Source: Pholis gunnellus (lineage: Eukaryota > Chordata > Actinopteri > Perciformes > Pholidae). Taken from it: a stretch of 64,000 nt of DNA. Below, piece by piece: positions 1 to 12,439 of the stretch. Position 1 is the first letter of the stretch. Each line of letters opens with the position of its first letter. The stretch spans positions 21,198,349 to 21,262,348 of the forward strand of contig OU342809.1 of assembly GCA_910591455.2 (NCBI GenBank), given 5' to 3'. Made by a program: the position numbers and the translations under genes. The notes beneath the pieces were generated by a model. It had not been told where the DNA came from. It made no database searches and saw only the letters and a list, made by a program, of their open reading frames with translations.

Positions 1-1638
1 TTAAGAGTGAAGTGGAAACTTGAAGGGCCCTGTTCAAACTATCTGAAGCGTATGGTTTTAAGTGCACAGTGCAACTGCATTTGATGCGCGTCTCAACTCC
101 AATTTTGCATACACAGTGCAAAATCTGGGGGCAAAGTGAGGCACAAGGGGCAAAAGGGCTAAACGCCAACAAGTATGGATTGAAGCAGAATATTTTGTTG
201 GATAAAAACATGTTGTGAATTCTGGAAATTTTCATAAATTTTGACTTTTGGACTTCATAAACGTCTATAGAATTCTATGCAGTCACCAATGGAATGGAAT
301 CCTACTACAATACCAATAATATGAGTGGAGCCTAATCTTTATGAATGAAGCTTCGCTGCTTCAAACGATCCACTACAGCCCTGTAAATTGGTTCCTATTG
401 ATGACTTTCATATTCCGTTTAAGAGGGCACTCCGTTTACTATTTGTCGAATAAATGTTGCTATGGTATATTGTGAAGGGAGGGAATGGGCAGGTTTTCCG
501 TCCTTGGCCGGTGGACCCACCGCCATGGCAGTCTACCAATCCTCCGTTCCAACAACTCCATTTTACTGCATAAGAGCAAATGCACCTATAAACATTTATG
601 CTTCCACTGTAAGAGGCAATGCCTTCAGTTACAAATCACAACATCCATGAACCTGGATTTACCCATTTCTTTCAAACTTGTAAAAATTGTTTATTAATTC
701 ATTCCCAAAACTACAAAACAAATTGATAAACGGATGCATACAAGCCATATTCCATGTGAGAGAAACACAGCTGACCGTAGCCAACTGAAATAAAAATAAT
801 GCCAACAATGTGTTTACTGTTTCACTGTTTATTCCGCGTCCAGCAGAATACAACACTAGCTGCAGACCTTTTGCTAAAACATTAGTCTGACATATTTAGC
901 AAGTAGCAGGAGACATTGCAGCTGCATGACAGTTCAGACTAACACTCAACTGATACTGACTGTGCCACACAGTGCATCCTCTTCTCACAGATGTTGTCAC
1001 GAGCGGATTTATTACACGGATATTTCATTACATTTTATATTCACGTTCAAGAAAAAAAAAAACGTGACTACATTGGGTTCAACTAAATACATTGGTGGGT
1101 ATATATATAATTTATCAGAGAGAACGGACAAATGTGACACGTTGGACCCTTCGGTGAGTGCTGTGCGGCTGCAGTGTCGCAGGCAGAGACAGGACCGTGT
1201 TGATTCTGTGTTATGAGCCGAGGCGATGGGGGAGTTCAGGTGAGAGAGCAGAACACAGAGTTACGGATAGACATAGCACGAGCAAAGAAAAGACAATAAT
1301 GATGTTCAGAGAGGAACAAATGCATGTAGCCAAGACTTTTATAAACTCAAAAGGGTTTTGTGTTTTGTTTTTAATGATACGACAGTTCTCAGACTCTGAC
1401 TGAGCCACGTGCTGATTGGCGTCCTGCGCTCCACACACACCTCTCTCACGTCCCTGTTGGATCCAGACAGATATTGCTGTAGAAACAAACTAAACATATT
1501 GCCAAAGCACCATGCAGGCTAACATTAACAATAATAATAATTAACATTTTCTGAAACACATTGTTGGCTGGGAACAACATAGCGAACTGATTTTTAGCAC
1601 TGCGTGAATGCGCGAAAAACCGAGACAGCTGTGACAAC

Positions 1639-1641
<3 letters not shown>
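1..1641. other. Intergenic, nothing recognised
   Basis: No gene, repeat family or RNA is recognised. Short frames of 60-96 codons occur on both strands but lack any familiar motif. There is a short A-run near 1051. The stretch 240-300 reads like generic fish repeat sequence, but I cannot assign it. Confidence 0.5.

Positions 1642-1687
<46 letters not shown>
1642..1687. repeat. (GT)n microsatellite
   Basis: Pure GT dinucleotide array of 23 units. Open frames across it, such as His-Thr repeats on minus, are translation artefacts. Confidence 0.97.
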
Positions 1688-1688
<1 letters not shown>

Positions 1689-3222
1689 GGAACGGTGCAA
1701 TCAAGACACATTTGAGAGACACAAACCAACTTTCTGATTCATCAATATGTTACTGGCTTCAGTTGTAATTTGATATTTTATAGAAAAGCACACTTTAGGA
1801 AAAACGGCACTCATTTATTCTTTAGTCTTTTTTTATTAAAACCAGCAATTCCCCTATAGACAACAAAATCATCAGTACATATTACCTTAACATGATATAC
1901 TGCATCTTATACCACCATGCAAAAGAACTCCACTGTCATCCAAAAACTAGTAGCAGTTACACAAGCAGGTCCCGTTTTCCGATATGATGAATCTTAAGGC
2001 GTTCTCTTACATTTGTACACGTGCTTCACGCTTGTATTGTATTTTGAATGTTTAACTGGCTGTAAGCTGTGCTATAAATTGAAAATACATACATTACAGT
2101 GTACAAATGCTGCAAACCGCACAAAGAGATCTTCTCTTCTTGGAACTATATTCAGGATTGTTAACTTCTGCATTAGACCTGCTGTTTATGGGCGTTTAGC
2201 AAACAGCATATACGCAGTGTAAAGAAAAAGAAAAAGCACGACACAGAACCAGAACATATCCCAACAAGAAAATGGCATTTCATCCAGAAGAGCTGAATAT
2301 GATAAGGTGAGAGGACCACACTGGCAGGACAATTGAGCTTCTCAACTGTCAAACTGTGTGTGTGTTACATTAACACTGACTCCACATTAAAGCGTCACTG
2401 ACCAAATGGATGTGTTTATGAGAAAAAAGTTTGAAAGGGTTCGAAAGATGGACTTAACAAAACATTGGCCCGGAGCTGTAATATCTGGACACATGCTGTA
2501 TTCTTTCATTACAACGACCATGCCGCTATTTGTTTCATACAGCATGCTAACCGAGCATCTCCGAGCATGCCTGAATACATTATCCAGTGTTTACACCACT
2601 GTGACTAGCTGAGGAGTAACTTCTAAGTTTAAGACCACGTGTGACATCATTCACTGTGTTTTGATTTAAATCTCCTGTATAGTTAGTCAGTACGGTATTT
2701 AAGTTATATTGCATATATCTGCTTATGTCGCCCTAGAACTAGGAAGACCTGAAGCAAGCCTGAATGTGTCGGTACACAACCCCAAATTCAATAAAAACAC
2801 CAATTTGGATTTGTTTTCAACAGTTACCACGGTTACCAGGTTGGTGATATTTGTTAATGGAGGTATAAAGTGCATCACCTTGCTTGAGTGGACGCCTGAA
2901 GTGTTCTGTTGCTGGAACCGTGATATAGCCATGCTGTGAAAACAAGAGAAACTAAGTGCGAGATTTGACTGTTTTAGCACTCTTGCAGTCATTTGTAATC
3001 CTTGTGATGCCTGTCCTAGATCTTCTTCTTCTAGCCCGTCTAGAAATATATCATTCAACTGCCTTTCTGCCTCAACAGTGCGTTGGGTTTTTAGGTTTTG
3101 TAGTCTGTAGGTAACATTATCAATAACCAGCTGTCAGCCCCTGTAATTGAGGAGCTGGCAGAAAGCTCAAATGAAGAGCTGACCAGACGTGAGGAATATA
3201 CAGATGGAGGAGACTGAAACAA
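1688..3222. other. Intergenic, nothing recognised
   Basis: AT-rich sequence with no recognised gene. A 111-codon minus-strand frame (2723-3058) has no motif I know, no flanking splice structure and ordinary composition, so it is not called. Confidence 0.45.

Positions 3223-3254
<32 letters not shown>
3223..3254 (+). repeat. 32-base poly(G) run
   Basis: Uninterrupted run of 32 G. It can form G-quadruplexes on the plus strand. Its true length is unreliable because such runs are hard to sequence. Confidence 0.95.
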
Positions 3255-3257
<3 letters not shown>

Positions 3258-3500
3258 GGTGGAGGTTTAATAGCGGGCATGTGTGTGAGAGGACTCCCAC
3301 CTGTGTGTTGAGAGCTCTCTGTTCTGTGTTCGTGTCTGCGACTGAGCGCGTCACTGAGCAGGGTGATCAGTGCAAAGAGAAGCTTGTTCTGCCTCTGTGT
3401 TCCCTGCTGCTGTGACACCACGGTGCTGCGGCAGGTAGGTCCCACGAGGAATGCAGCCGTGGTGACAAAGGTGGCTGCAGCAACGTTAGTTACACAGAGC

Positions 3501-3577
3501 CATCTGAGAGGCCGTCATTTGGAAAAGGGCAGGCACTTTAAAAAAAATATGTGGCAGGTGATCGGATGAACCATCCG
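3501..3577 (+). repeat. Short interspersed repeat, copy 1 (fragment)
   Basis: Shares with 14374-14470 the order TTGGAAAAGGGCAGGC, then CTTT, an A-rich step, a TGGCAGGTGAT step and a GGAT(G)AACCATC step. Two diverged copies 11 kb apart with the same block order show an interspersed repeat. From memory this is a common percomorph non-autonomous element, class not established. Confidence 0.6.
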
Positions 3578-4426
3578 GGCAAGATGTCGACATTATCAAC
3601 TGTCAAGCGATCAAAAGACGAAAAACTTCAGATTTTTTTTTCAGATAGTTTTGACGAAACACTTTGAGAAGACTTCTTCTGGTGGGCTAATTAATATGAG
3701 GGTCTACTTTCTTGTGTATTTGCTATTGCTAGAGTTCTGGGCTCGTGTGGTGATAGCCTTGTGAGAAAAGACACACTTATTCCGTAAGAAATACGCTGTT
3801 TCTGTGGTGAGACTAATGAGACATACAGAACACTAAAGTGCATACATAGGCTACAGTATCTCGGCAGCAGATTTTCGACTGACTTTTTGCATGTGTAATA
3901 AAACAAATATCCTGTGTGCTTCTTAACAGAGAATGAGGAGTACAGCTACTACCATGGTTCTGGTGGGAAACACCGAATCTAAAAGTAAAAACATTTAACA
4001 TAGCGAACTAGACACCTGACTATCTACAGTGGGCTGAATATGAGGGCCAGAATGATGTATTAATTATGTTTATGTATGTAATGGTGGCATTATTTCTAGC
4101 TTCAGAAAATTTCCTTTGTGACTAACAATGCACCCAAAATTAGCTTCAAAAGCTACTACGTACCACACTGCTTTTCTGTGTGGCACGTTTGAGCTGTTTC
4201 GAGATTGAGTAAGATATCTTTAAGATTTGGACGGAGGTTCTTCATATTGTATGAGGGAAACAAAGGGAGAAATAGATGGGGAGAGATGGGTGATGACAGC
4301 CAATCGCACACATGTGAGAGAAGAGAGTCGAGATGAACGTTCCTCTTTATGCGCCACAGCTACTATCAGGTTACTTCAGTCTATTAATGTGACACATGGA
4401 AGGGTCACACCAGAGGGGCAGAGGGG
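3578..4426. other. Intergenic, nothing recognised
   Basis: No gene or repeat family recognised. A purine-rich patch lies at 4250-4340. Confidence 0.4.
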
Positions 4427-4734
4427 CTTCCTGTGAAGCCAAAAGGTGCCTTAAACTTGCATTCTTACTAATGGCCATCAGGGGGGGGGGCAGCGCCTCT
4501 GGTCGCAAAAAGAAGTCTGATTGTATAGAAGTCTATGAGAAAATGGCGAATTCATTTATTACCTCAGTAAACGTTGTTAACATGAGTTTATGATGTTCAT
4601 TCAGTAAATCAAAATAGACCATAAAGCAACGGCTAAAAGCCAAGATGGCGACGGCCGAAATGCCGTTTTCAAAGCTTCAAAACGGCATTTCACAAACCAA
4701 TGGGTGCACGTCAGGGAGACTAGGTCCACTTCTC
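4427..4734 (+). repeat. Teleost non-autonomous interspersed repeat
   Basis: The unit runs from the GCTTCCTGTGAAGCC block through a ten-G run (4481-4490), GAAGTCTATGAGAAAATG, an AAGATGGCGACGGCC block and ACAAACCAATGGGTG to AGGTCCACTTCT. I recognise this block order from a very abundant fish repeat with no coding capacity. It is probably MITE-like. Family name not assigned. Confidence 0.65.
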
Positions 4735-6194
4735 ATCAACAGGCGATAGTCAAGCTCAAGTCCAATTTGGGTCTGAGTCAAAGCAGAGTCACAATATGAT
4801 CAAGTGTACACATCCACAAGGCAAGTCAGAGGTAAAGGACACAATGTCTTGAGACTTGAGACCCAACGTGAGCACAAGGGTCGTGGAGAAAACAGTAGAG
4901 AAGGAGGGGAAAAGAAGAAAAGAGAGTAAAACCACAGCAGGAGAGGTTACATGATGAGAGGAGTAGAGAGGGGATGAGAGAGGACGGCGGAGTGTAGAGG
5001 AGAGGAGAAGAGGGCTGCAGTGAGTAGCTCACATATCAGACTAATGTGTTTTGTGGTATCCAGCAGGTGTGTTTCTTGGACAGATGCCAGGTCTGGTCTA
5101 ACTCGTGGACGCAAAAAGAAACCAGAGAACCGCTGATGGTCATTGACTGTGTTTACTTCCAAAAAATGCTTCAGGCAGCAGGCAAACTAAGTTCATATAT
5201 AAAGCCCCTCTTCACGAACACCAGTCACAAAGTGTGACTGGTGTTCACAGTCATGGAAATAAACTAACATAATAGAATCAACACAAATAAAAACACCAGA
5301 TAAAATATACAAGGGGAAAGCCGTCAAGTTCAAACACAAACTGCCACGTGCTGTCAATGCTGGTCTGAACTTGTCTTAGATTGTGTTAAGAGACCAGCAT
5401 TTTGGACACTTTGTAAATGCTGTAAGGATACTTTGCCTCGTCTGCTTCCGGGCTGGCTACCTGAGGCTGGCGCTGCGTACACAGTGAAATCATGACGGGG
5501 AAAAGAAGGTCATTTTCTCTCACTGACAAACGAACGCACACGGGAAAGGTTGGAGCTGCCCTTGTCAGGTGGATTGATAATGCCTGGTCACGTAACGCAA
5601 GGATGCAAGGACCTTACAGACTGAAGTTCGTTTATTTCTTAAAACATGATTGAGTGAGCGTCCTAATGTGAGCATCGAAACTTGTGAATGGCGCAACAAT
5701 CAAACCAAGATTATGCAGACTAGACTAAGAAGAGAAGGCACCAATGTTCTGCCTGATCGCTGATTGTGTCAGTCTGACATACTAGATATCTGAAAATATT
5801 GTTTGTCATAAAATATCAAGTTTTTGAGTTTCCATGTCTGTAAACTTAAGAAGAGAAGCACATTGTATCTCCCCAAAGGAGCATTTAGGTAAGAAATATC
5901 CAATCACAGAGCCTAGACTCCTGCTGAGTGTTCCACTGATGCAGCGTTCACGTCACATGGGACGGATGGTAGAGATGACGACAGATTCCCGTGTTCATGA
6001 CTTGCGAACGTTCCCGCCATTGAGACAGTGGTAAGATTTCAGAACAGAAGGCGTTCGCTGCTGTATCGATAAGACCCAATGAGGCAGATTGAACACAGAC
6101 AGGTGAGAAGAAAGAGAAACAAGGAGGCAAACACTCGCCAGCTGGCAACGCTCTCGCTCGTGCACAGATCGGTGGCGGGAGGGCAAGCTGGGCA
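4735..6194. other. Intergenic; purine-rich patch
   Basis: 4860-5010 is strongly purine-rich (GA-type) on plus. The rest shows nothing recognisable apart from the short perfect palindrome listed separately. Confidence 0.4.
5216..5246. repeat. Perfect 14-bp inverted repeat (hairpin)
   Basis: Arms 5216-5229 and 5233-5246 (GAACACCAGTCACA and its exact complement) are separated by three bases. No transposon body or target duplication is seen around it. The function is unknown; it could be a fold-back relic. Confidence 0.85.
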
Positions 6195-6223
6195 GTGTGT
6201 GTGTGCGTGTGTGTGTGTGTGTG
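6195..6223. repeat. (GT)n microsatellite
   Basis: Short GT array with one GC interruption, followed by purine-rich sequence (6300-6400). Confidence 0.9.
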
Positions 6224-6897
6224 CATCTGTGTGCAAGTCAGGGGAAAGACAAATGAGCAGAGTCGAGACAAAGGGATTGAGATAGAGTAACCAGACAACG
6301 AAAAGAGGTAGAGAGGAGAGGAAGAAGGTGGGAAGAGAGAGAAAAGACACGGAGGTGAGAACTTTCACAGGCGAGGAACAGAGTGAGAGGAGACAGGAAG
6401 AGACGCCATATGGCATCGCTTCAGGAGACGAGGCCTGAGATGATTGATCGAGGAAGAGGTGCCTTTGTGCGCATTGTGTCCACTGGGTGACCATGACAAC
6501 ACAGTGTCCACTCAGGACTGGATGGATCGTTTAATACCCTGAATAAATGAGAGAAAAACACTGAGCAGAAAAGACATTTTCTGAAGAGGATTGCTTATTA
6601 TCCAATTCAACGCACTCTGTCGTTATCTTATTTCATCCCTCCTGTGCGCCTAAGGTCTCATGCACGCTCCATGTCTCCCGCTCATCATGTTTTCATACAA
6701 TTGCTCATCTCCTCTCTCATCTGTGACGCAACACGATGAACATTTAACAAGGGAAGCTTTAGTCAGCAGCTTAAAACCAAATTAGACCAAATTTACAGTA
6801 CGGAAACTAAAGCAACATACTAAACCAAACCCAACGAGTGGATGCAAAAGAGGGCCGCAAACTGCTGCAACAGCACGGCAGAGAGAAAGACAGCGAC
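6224..6897. other. Intergenic, purine-rich then plain
   Basis: GA-rich from about 6240 to 6420, then ordinary AT-rich sequence. Nothing else recognised. Confidence 0.4.
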
Positions 6898-6907
6898 AGA
6901 GAGAGAG

Positions 6908-6942
<35 letters not shown>
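6898..6942. repeat. (GA)n microsatellite
   Basis: GA array with one GC interruption. A homopurine tract of this kind can adopt triplex DNA. Confidence 0.95.
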
Positions 6943-6943
<1 letters not shown>

Positions 6944-8617
6944 GCCCAGGTGTTCCCACTTGGTCCTAACGATCCCCTGCCACCAGGTTCCTGGAAATCA
7001 TGGCAAAGACACATTGGGAAGGGAAGGACAGCGGCCTTCCTCCTTGCCCATCATTTTCTCCTTTCTACATACAAAATGACGTGCCAATGCCATGGCCAGT
7101 AAGCTCTATGATTCTGTTGTCTGTTGACAGCCTTCTTAATACACTAAACGATAAGTTGTGTTTGTCGCCAGAAATCAACCAGTCTTTACCTTTTACTACC
7201 TTATTGTAGTGAGTATCACACAGATATTCAGTTGGTTGTCTGATTGAATATATTCTATTTTCTGTGCGGACCAACATAAGACCTAAGTTTATTTTAAGGA
7301 ACACTCTTCAACATGATCGTGATTTACTGAGACATGGAAAATGATATTATAACCATGTGGATGGTATAATGTCAGACTAATCCTGTCAGTGTGTCCCTCC
7401 ATGAGAGAGGGTAGGTCCAGTCACAGTATTCCAATAAATAGGCCTAGTTCTGATCCAGACACTGAAGAAAGTAATTCACGTACTGTCCAGAGGATACAAT
7501 TACTCCTGTGTAGTGGTCGAAACCTTTGCTTTTGAATGCATTTCATTCATTGGAGTTCTAGTTACAGGAGTCTTTTACACCACATGGACACACGAGGAGC
7601 CTTTTTATTGGACAGTGGAGAGATAAGAAACTGTTATTGTCTGTGGTTGGTCATAAATACAGGAGAAGTACTCTCTATCAGATTTCTCTATTGATAGCGA
7701 GATCATGCCCACACCACAGCTACATTGGAAGACGTTGGTAATAGCGTGCCCAAGTGGCCCACCCAAAGAAATCCTAGTTGTACATTTTAAATTGACATTA
7801 GCTGTTAGATGTTAAACCAAAGTAGGCAATGAAGTCAGTATATGAAGAGTTGAACCACTTTAATCTTTTGACAAAAAGATGCCACAAGATAAAGGCAAAA
7901 CTCTACATTAGTGTTTAACACCTATAAATGCAGATTAGAAGGTCGTATGAACTTGCCTGATAATTGAATCACAGATTTGAGGTCTGGACCCAGGGTATAT
8001 GTAACCTTGGCCTTTTGGGTTCTGTCTCATGCATACTGTATGTAAACTACAGGAGGCTGTTAAAGGAAGTCAGCATTAGCTTGTTAATTCATTATTTTTT
8101 TGAGTCAGTTTTAAAGCGCAAAAACACAAACATTCAACAATCTTTGTTTCATATCAATGTAAATTAAGTGTCTTTGCGTTTCGGACTGTTAAAGTAACAT
8201 AACTGTATGTTTCCTGTGAACACAAAAGGGAAGTTTATAGGGTCGCCAACCAAGCAGGACGAGTTGAGAGTGAGAACGTGTTGGTTGATTTGTAAGTGCG
8301 TTACACATGTTGGATGTGTTCCCATTCCCATTCCCTGAAACAGTGGAACAACAATGTCCTTGTCTTATATGCCTCTTTGTCAGTTGTAACTGACCGGGAA
8401 CATTCAGGTGGGTCTTCCAGCTCCGGCGGGGGGGGCAGGTCACCCGAAGAGGGCAAATGGGCCGGAGCTCGGGCAACCCTTTCGCAAGTCAGTGTATTAA
8501 AAAATACAAACTCTAGAAAAGAAGACAACTGTGTCAACACATGATGCATTGACAGACAACATCCTGCTGTCTGAGCCACTAAGACCAGCTTCATACGAAA
8601 TGACTGGAGCTCCCTGG

Positions 8618-8620
<3 letters not shown>
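6943..8620. other. Intergenic, nothing recognised
   Basis: No gene, repeat family or RNA recognised in about 1.7 kb. The stretch 7580-7630 has a weak resemblance to fish repeat sequence, too short to call. Confidence 0.4.

Positions 8621-8653
<33 letters not shown>
8621..8653. repeat. (TG)n microsatellite
   Basis: TG array of about 16 units, opposite in phase to the AC arrays 170 bp downstream. Confidence 0.97.
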
Positions 8654-8655
<2 letters not shown>

Positions 8656-8817
8656 CCAGTTGGTATTTTGAAAATTTCCTCCCATAACTGCTGATCCATG
8701 AATAGCCCAGCTAGCTGCTTCACCACATGTCCTGTCATTGAGTGCCTAATTGGCAAAAAACATACACACTGTTGCTGTACACACAGAGAGATGAATAAGT
8801 GTGCCGGCACACGTGCA

Positions 8818-8820
<3 letters not shown>

Positions 8821-8876
<56 letters not shown>

Positions 8877-8930
8877 TGCAAATACAGTTTTTGTTGCACA
8901 GCCACGCACACAAAGTGAAACGGACAAACC

Positions 8931-8967
<37 letters not shown>
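8821..8967. repeat. Two (AC)n microsatellites
   Basis: AC arrays at 8821-8873 and about 8931-8967, separated by about 57 bp of unique sequence. Both strands carry long chance frames of Thr-His or Cys-Val. Confidence 0.97.
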
Positions 8968-9239
8968 CCAGCAAGGGGAGAAGAAAACACAATTAGAGGA
9001 GAAAAATGTCAGGTCTACTTCACAGTGTGCAGACTTCTCAAGTGGCCCCAAAACCCTCGCTGTGCTGGGAATGGGAATTAACAGGGCCGGTAAATAAGGA
9101 ATGTGTTCCTGGGAGAGTTGCCCTCCGGTCACCGCTCACCCAAATGAAGATGCTTTTAAATCTGAAATACTCTCAACGCTTATGGAAAACTAGGCCTCTA
9201 CTGTCAGGAGTGAAGGATAAGGTGTGGCAGTTCTATTTG

Positions 9240-9600
9240 AAGCAGCCCATTTGATCGTTTTGCCATCAAGGTCTTTTATATCGAATGGAAGTGCAGCGAC
9301 AGATGAATTATGGGCCTGTGTGTTTTCCTTTTTTTCTCCCAAGTAGCATCTTGATTTGTTATTTTCCGAAATGATTGTGTTTTATCTCTTCCAATTAGTG
9401 TGATAAATTGTAGCAGCAGAGAGAAAACGTGTGTAAACAAATGCGCCAGCCAAATGATTATGTTGCCTGTTTCTAACTCTGGACTGCCTGTAATTCATCT
9501 TATGTGATTTCTGAGTTGTTGTAATACACAGTTAAGCCTGTTTTACTTCATTAAACCGACTAAGATAACGCAGTGATAATGAGGCTCACCAGGTTGGTGC
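9240..9600. promoter_or_regulatory. Candidate conserved non-coding element A
   Basis: Repeat-free, stop-rich, AT-balanced sequence with developmental-enhancer-like cores, including CCAATTAGTGTGATAAATTG and CAAATGATTATG. It has no coding frame and no transposon signature. Conservation is inferred from texture only. Confidence 0.35.
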
Positions 9601-9835
9601 TGGAGTTAGACCCGCTCCTCCAAATCAACAGCACAAAAAAATAAAACTGCACACTGAGGAAGTCATTGTGTCTCGACAACACCCATTTTACGCTGAGCTA
9701 GTTCCTTTCCCTTTTTCTCTCTCTGTGACTGACTATCATAGCCAATTTTACAGTAAATTACTCCCTAAACAAGCTCGGTAGAGACAAGCCCAGCAGTCTG
9801 GCACCCGGCGCTCGTGTGTAAACATGATTATATCG

Positions 9836-9930
9836 AGGAAGTGGCTTCACGATTTCCGAGCACACGGTGACAGCCAATTAGGGCCTGCGTTAGCGCAGGC
9901 TAATTCTTCAAATGCAGTATGGTGAGGAGC
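9836..9930. promoter_or_regulatory. Candidate conserved non-coding element B
   Basis: Short unique block with an AGCCAATTAGGGCC core and a small palindrome, CCTGCGTTAGCGCAGG, at about 9885-9900. It is followed by a purine-rich stretch (9940-10030). Confidence 0.3.
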
Positions 9931-10029
9931 GGGCGAACTGGGATGGAGGGAGGGCAAAGGGAGGGGGAGGAAGAAGAAGAGGAAGGGATTGATAGGAAGA
10001 GAGAGGGGCAATTAAAAGGGAAAACAGGA

Positions 10030-10560
10030 GAAACACAACAGATTGCCTTGTAATTACTGTGCGTGAGACACCATATCAGTGCTGTTTATTTTGACCAGGC
10101 CGCTAACAGCCGAGACGGCTATTTGTGAGTGAGTGTGAAGATGGTGAAATGCAATTATACCTGCCTTTAGAGTCCATTGGCTGTCTATAGAGGAAATGAG
10201 ATAAATAAAAGGGGTTTGTGACACCACTCCGTCATTGCTCACAAAGTTATCCGTGAGTGCCGAGAACAATTACATGCAATCCCATCCGTGTGGCAGTTTT
10301 GAGCCGGGATTGCACCCATAATTGCTCACAGGTAGTAGGAGCTCACTTCTATGCCGGCTGCCCATCAAACAGGCCACGAGGCTATCGGATAATAATTGGA
10401 AGCGCTCAATTAGTTTGTCCCCTCTCCTCCCTTTTTCCCTCCGTCTCCATAAACAAAAAGCGCATTACACATCGATCCCCGGGAGTTGCTGGGGTAACGA
10501 AGCGGTGGCGGGCCTTTAATGAACTGTCTTGTGCCAGCGGCTTGAAAGCGCTCCACTTCT
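10030..10560. promoter_or_regulatory. Candidate conserved non-coding element C
   Basis: Dense homeodomain-type cores: TGTAATTACTG at 10050, CAATTATACC at 10151, ACAATTACATG at 10266, ATAATTGCTC at 10319, ATAATTGGAA at 10390 and CAATTAGTTTG at 10408. No repeats or coding frames. The strongest of the enhancer-like blocks in this window. Confidence 0.4.
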
Positions 10561-11130
10561 GATTCTGATAATTAAGTTAAGTCCAAATCAGATTGAGGGG
10601 AGTGAGGTTTTTACAGCCATTTTCACCAGCCATTTAATTTGGCTACTCTCTTTTTGAGGCCCAGAGGGGACGTGGCTCATGCCTTTCAGGGTGATTTTAC
10701 CGGGGATTCCCCCCCTCTCACTGGCGGCCCTCCAGTCTTTCACTGAGTGATTCCCTCCAGGCAGGGTCTCACAATAACAAGCGGCAATTTCCATATTTGT
10801 ACCCATGTTTATCGATGATCCAGTACAAAGTGCAAGTAACAGATTGAGGCGTCAAATCGCCAAATTCCTGTGTGGACGTTTTAGCGTGTAACACACAAAC
10901 AATAGAGCTTATTTCCCTTAATGTAATGTCTGACATGCCGGGAGTGTTTAGCAGGTGGCAGCAGGTGGCCAGGGAAAGGAGGTTTGCAACTTGTTAGTAT
11001 AAATTGTGTTCTCAACAACAGACTTGAGGCCAAATATTATGAGAATAAATCCGAACGTTTCCTCACGGTCACTGTTTTGCATTCATGGCTGCAGTCTGGA
11101 AATGTAAACCACACAGGATTGATGATTGCA
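10561..11130. promoter_or_regulatory. Candidate conserved non-coding element D
   Basis: Continues the repeat-free texture: AATTAAGTTAAG at 10571, CCATTTAATTTGG near 10631 and a doubled GGTGGCAGCA(GGTGG) motif near 10954. No coding signal. Confidence 0.3.
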
Positions 11131-11264
11131 ATCCTAAAAGATACAACTCACCCTCAAAAGGTTTAAGGCCAGATATTATTAAAACTGTAAAGCTGCATGT
11201 CGATCTTCTGACTCTGGATGTTTCTCTCCCTCCCTTCCTCTTGTCCTTTGTGTCTTGCTCCCTC

Positions 11265-11420
11265 CCAGTGCAGCTGTTTTTAATCTTGTCGAGGCATTGA
11301 GAAATGCACTTATGTGTGTAATTCTCATAATTCCCATGTTAAACGGAACATAATCACACTGGCACTGAAAGGCAATTCTGTTCGACCTCAGAAAATGAAA
11401 GGAAAGGGGGGAAAGAAAAT
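11265..11420. promoter_or_regulatory. Candidate conserved non-coding element E
   Basis: Unique block around CAGCTGTTTTTAATCTTGTC and GTGTAATTCTCATAATTCCC. Contains an E-box (CAGCTG) and AATT cores. Confidence 0.3.
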
Positions 11421-12439
11421 GACCCTGCACAGGTTATTGCTTTCCGTTGAGCGTGCGTCAACAACTCTTGAATTTAATGCATTCCCGCAGCGGTGCGCGG
11501 CTCACCGGCCCTCAGGGGAAATAACAGAGTGTAGCCATTAGGGTATTGTCGGGAAGTAAAGGAAGAAAAGGTGTTGAGACGTATGCAATGTAAGACCGTA
11601 TAAGTGGAGAGTTGAGCGCCAGGGCCCTGAGGCCTTATCGACGTACTGGCGGACTTCATTATTTAAGTCTTAACATGACAGGGCCAAATCCCACTTCACC
11701 CCAAATAGAAATATTTGATCACTTCTCACCAGAAAATTATGATCGGACACCGTTTTTAGGTAAAATCAAATAATACTCTTTGGGAAGACTTCCTGAATCA
11801 ACCTCTTTTATCTCCAACCCTTGTCTGCTTTTCTCAAATCCACCTCCTTCTTTGTGATTACGTATGAGGTGCATACGCATAATTTTGGCCTGAATTTTTT
11901 TTGACATTTTTATTGGATAAGGTATATTGGGCTCTGGTGTAGGCTTAGTTTTTTTTCTACACTGGAAGGGACACATACACATCTCTTCAAAATCACATAA
12001 ACCCCTTCTGAAATAGACCTGGAGAGTTTCAGGTTTAGCTTGGATATATACAGTATATCTTACCACTAAGAATTGTCCAATGTGTATCAAAAGGCAATTG
12101 AGAGTCCACAACTGCCGGTCTATCTGGTGTCTCTAATTTGAGGGAGGGGCGCGGCCAGAGTTACTTTTGGAGTCTGATATAATATTTTTATGAATAGCCT
12201 GAATTGTATGTTATTGTTTTTTTGTTCCTCAAAACTTGTACTTATTAAAATGAGCCAAAAGACATTGGTCAATGCCACCCGCTGCACCTGAGTGCTGCGA
12301 GCGTATGGTGTGTGTGTAGGTACTGAAAGAGAGCAGAGGACATGGATAGAAAAACAGACAGAACACGTCACTTAGTTTGTTTTCTTAGCTTGCCTTTTAG
12401 TGGTTGCAAAGAGAAAGAGAGAGATATTTGTTGTTTGTG
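11421..12439. other. Intergenic, nothing recognised
   Basis: Includes a 124-codon minus-strand frame (11737-12111) without recognisable motifs, close to what chance gives in AT-rich DNA. No repeat family assigned. Confidence 0.4.

Noticed and set aside
2723..3058. 111-codon minus-strand frame
   Set aside because: No motif, no exon signals and no recognisable family; its length is reachable by chance in 64 kb.
6039..6494. 151-codon minus-strand frame
   Set aside because: It lies in purine-rich plus-strand sequence, which depletes stops on minus and gives Leu/Ser/Pro/Cys-rich junk.
8301..8990. 229-codon minus-strand frame, the longest in the window
   Set aside because: It crosses several TG/AC arrays, giving Cys-Val and Thr-His runs, and has no domain or splice context.
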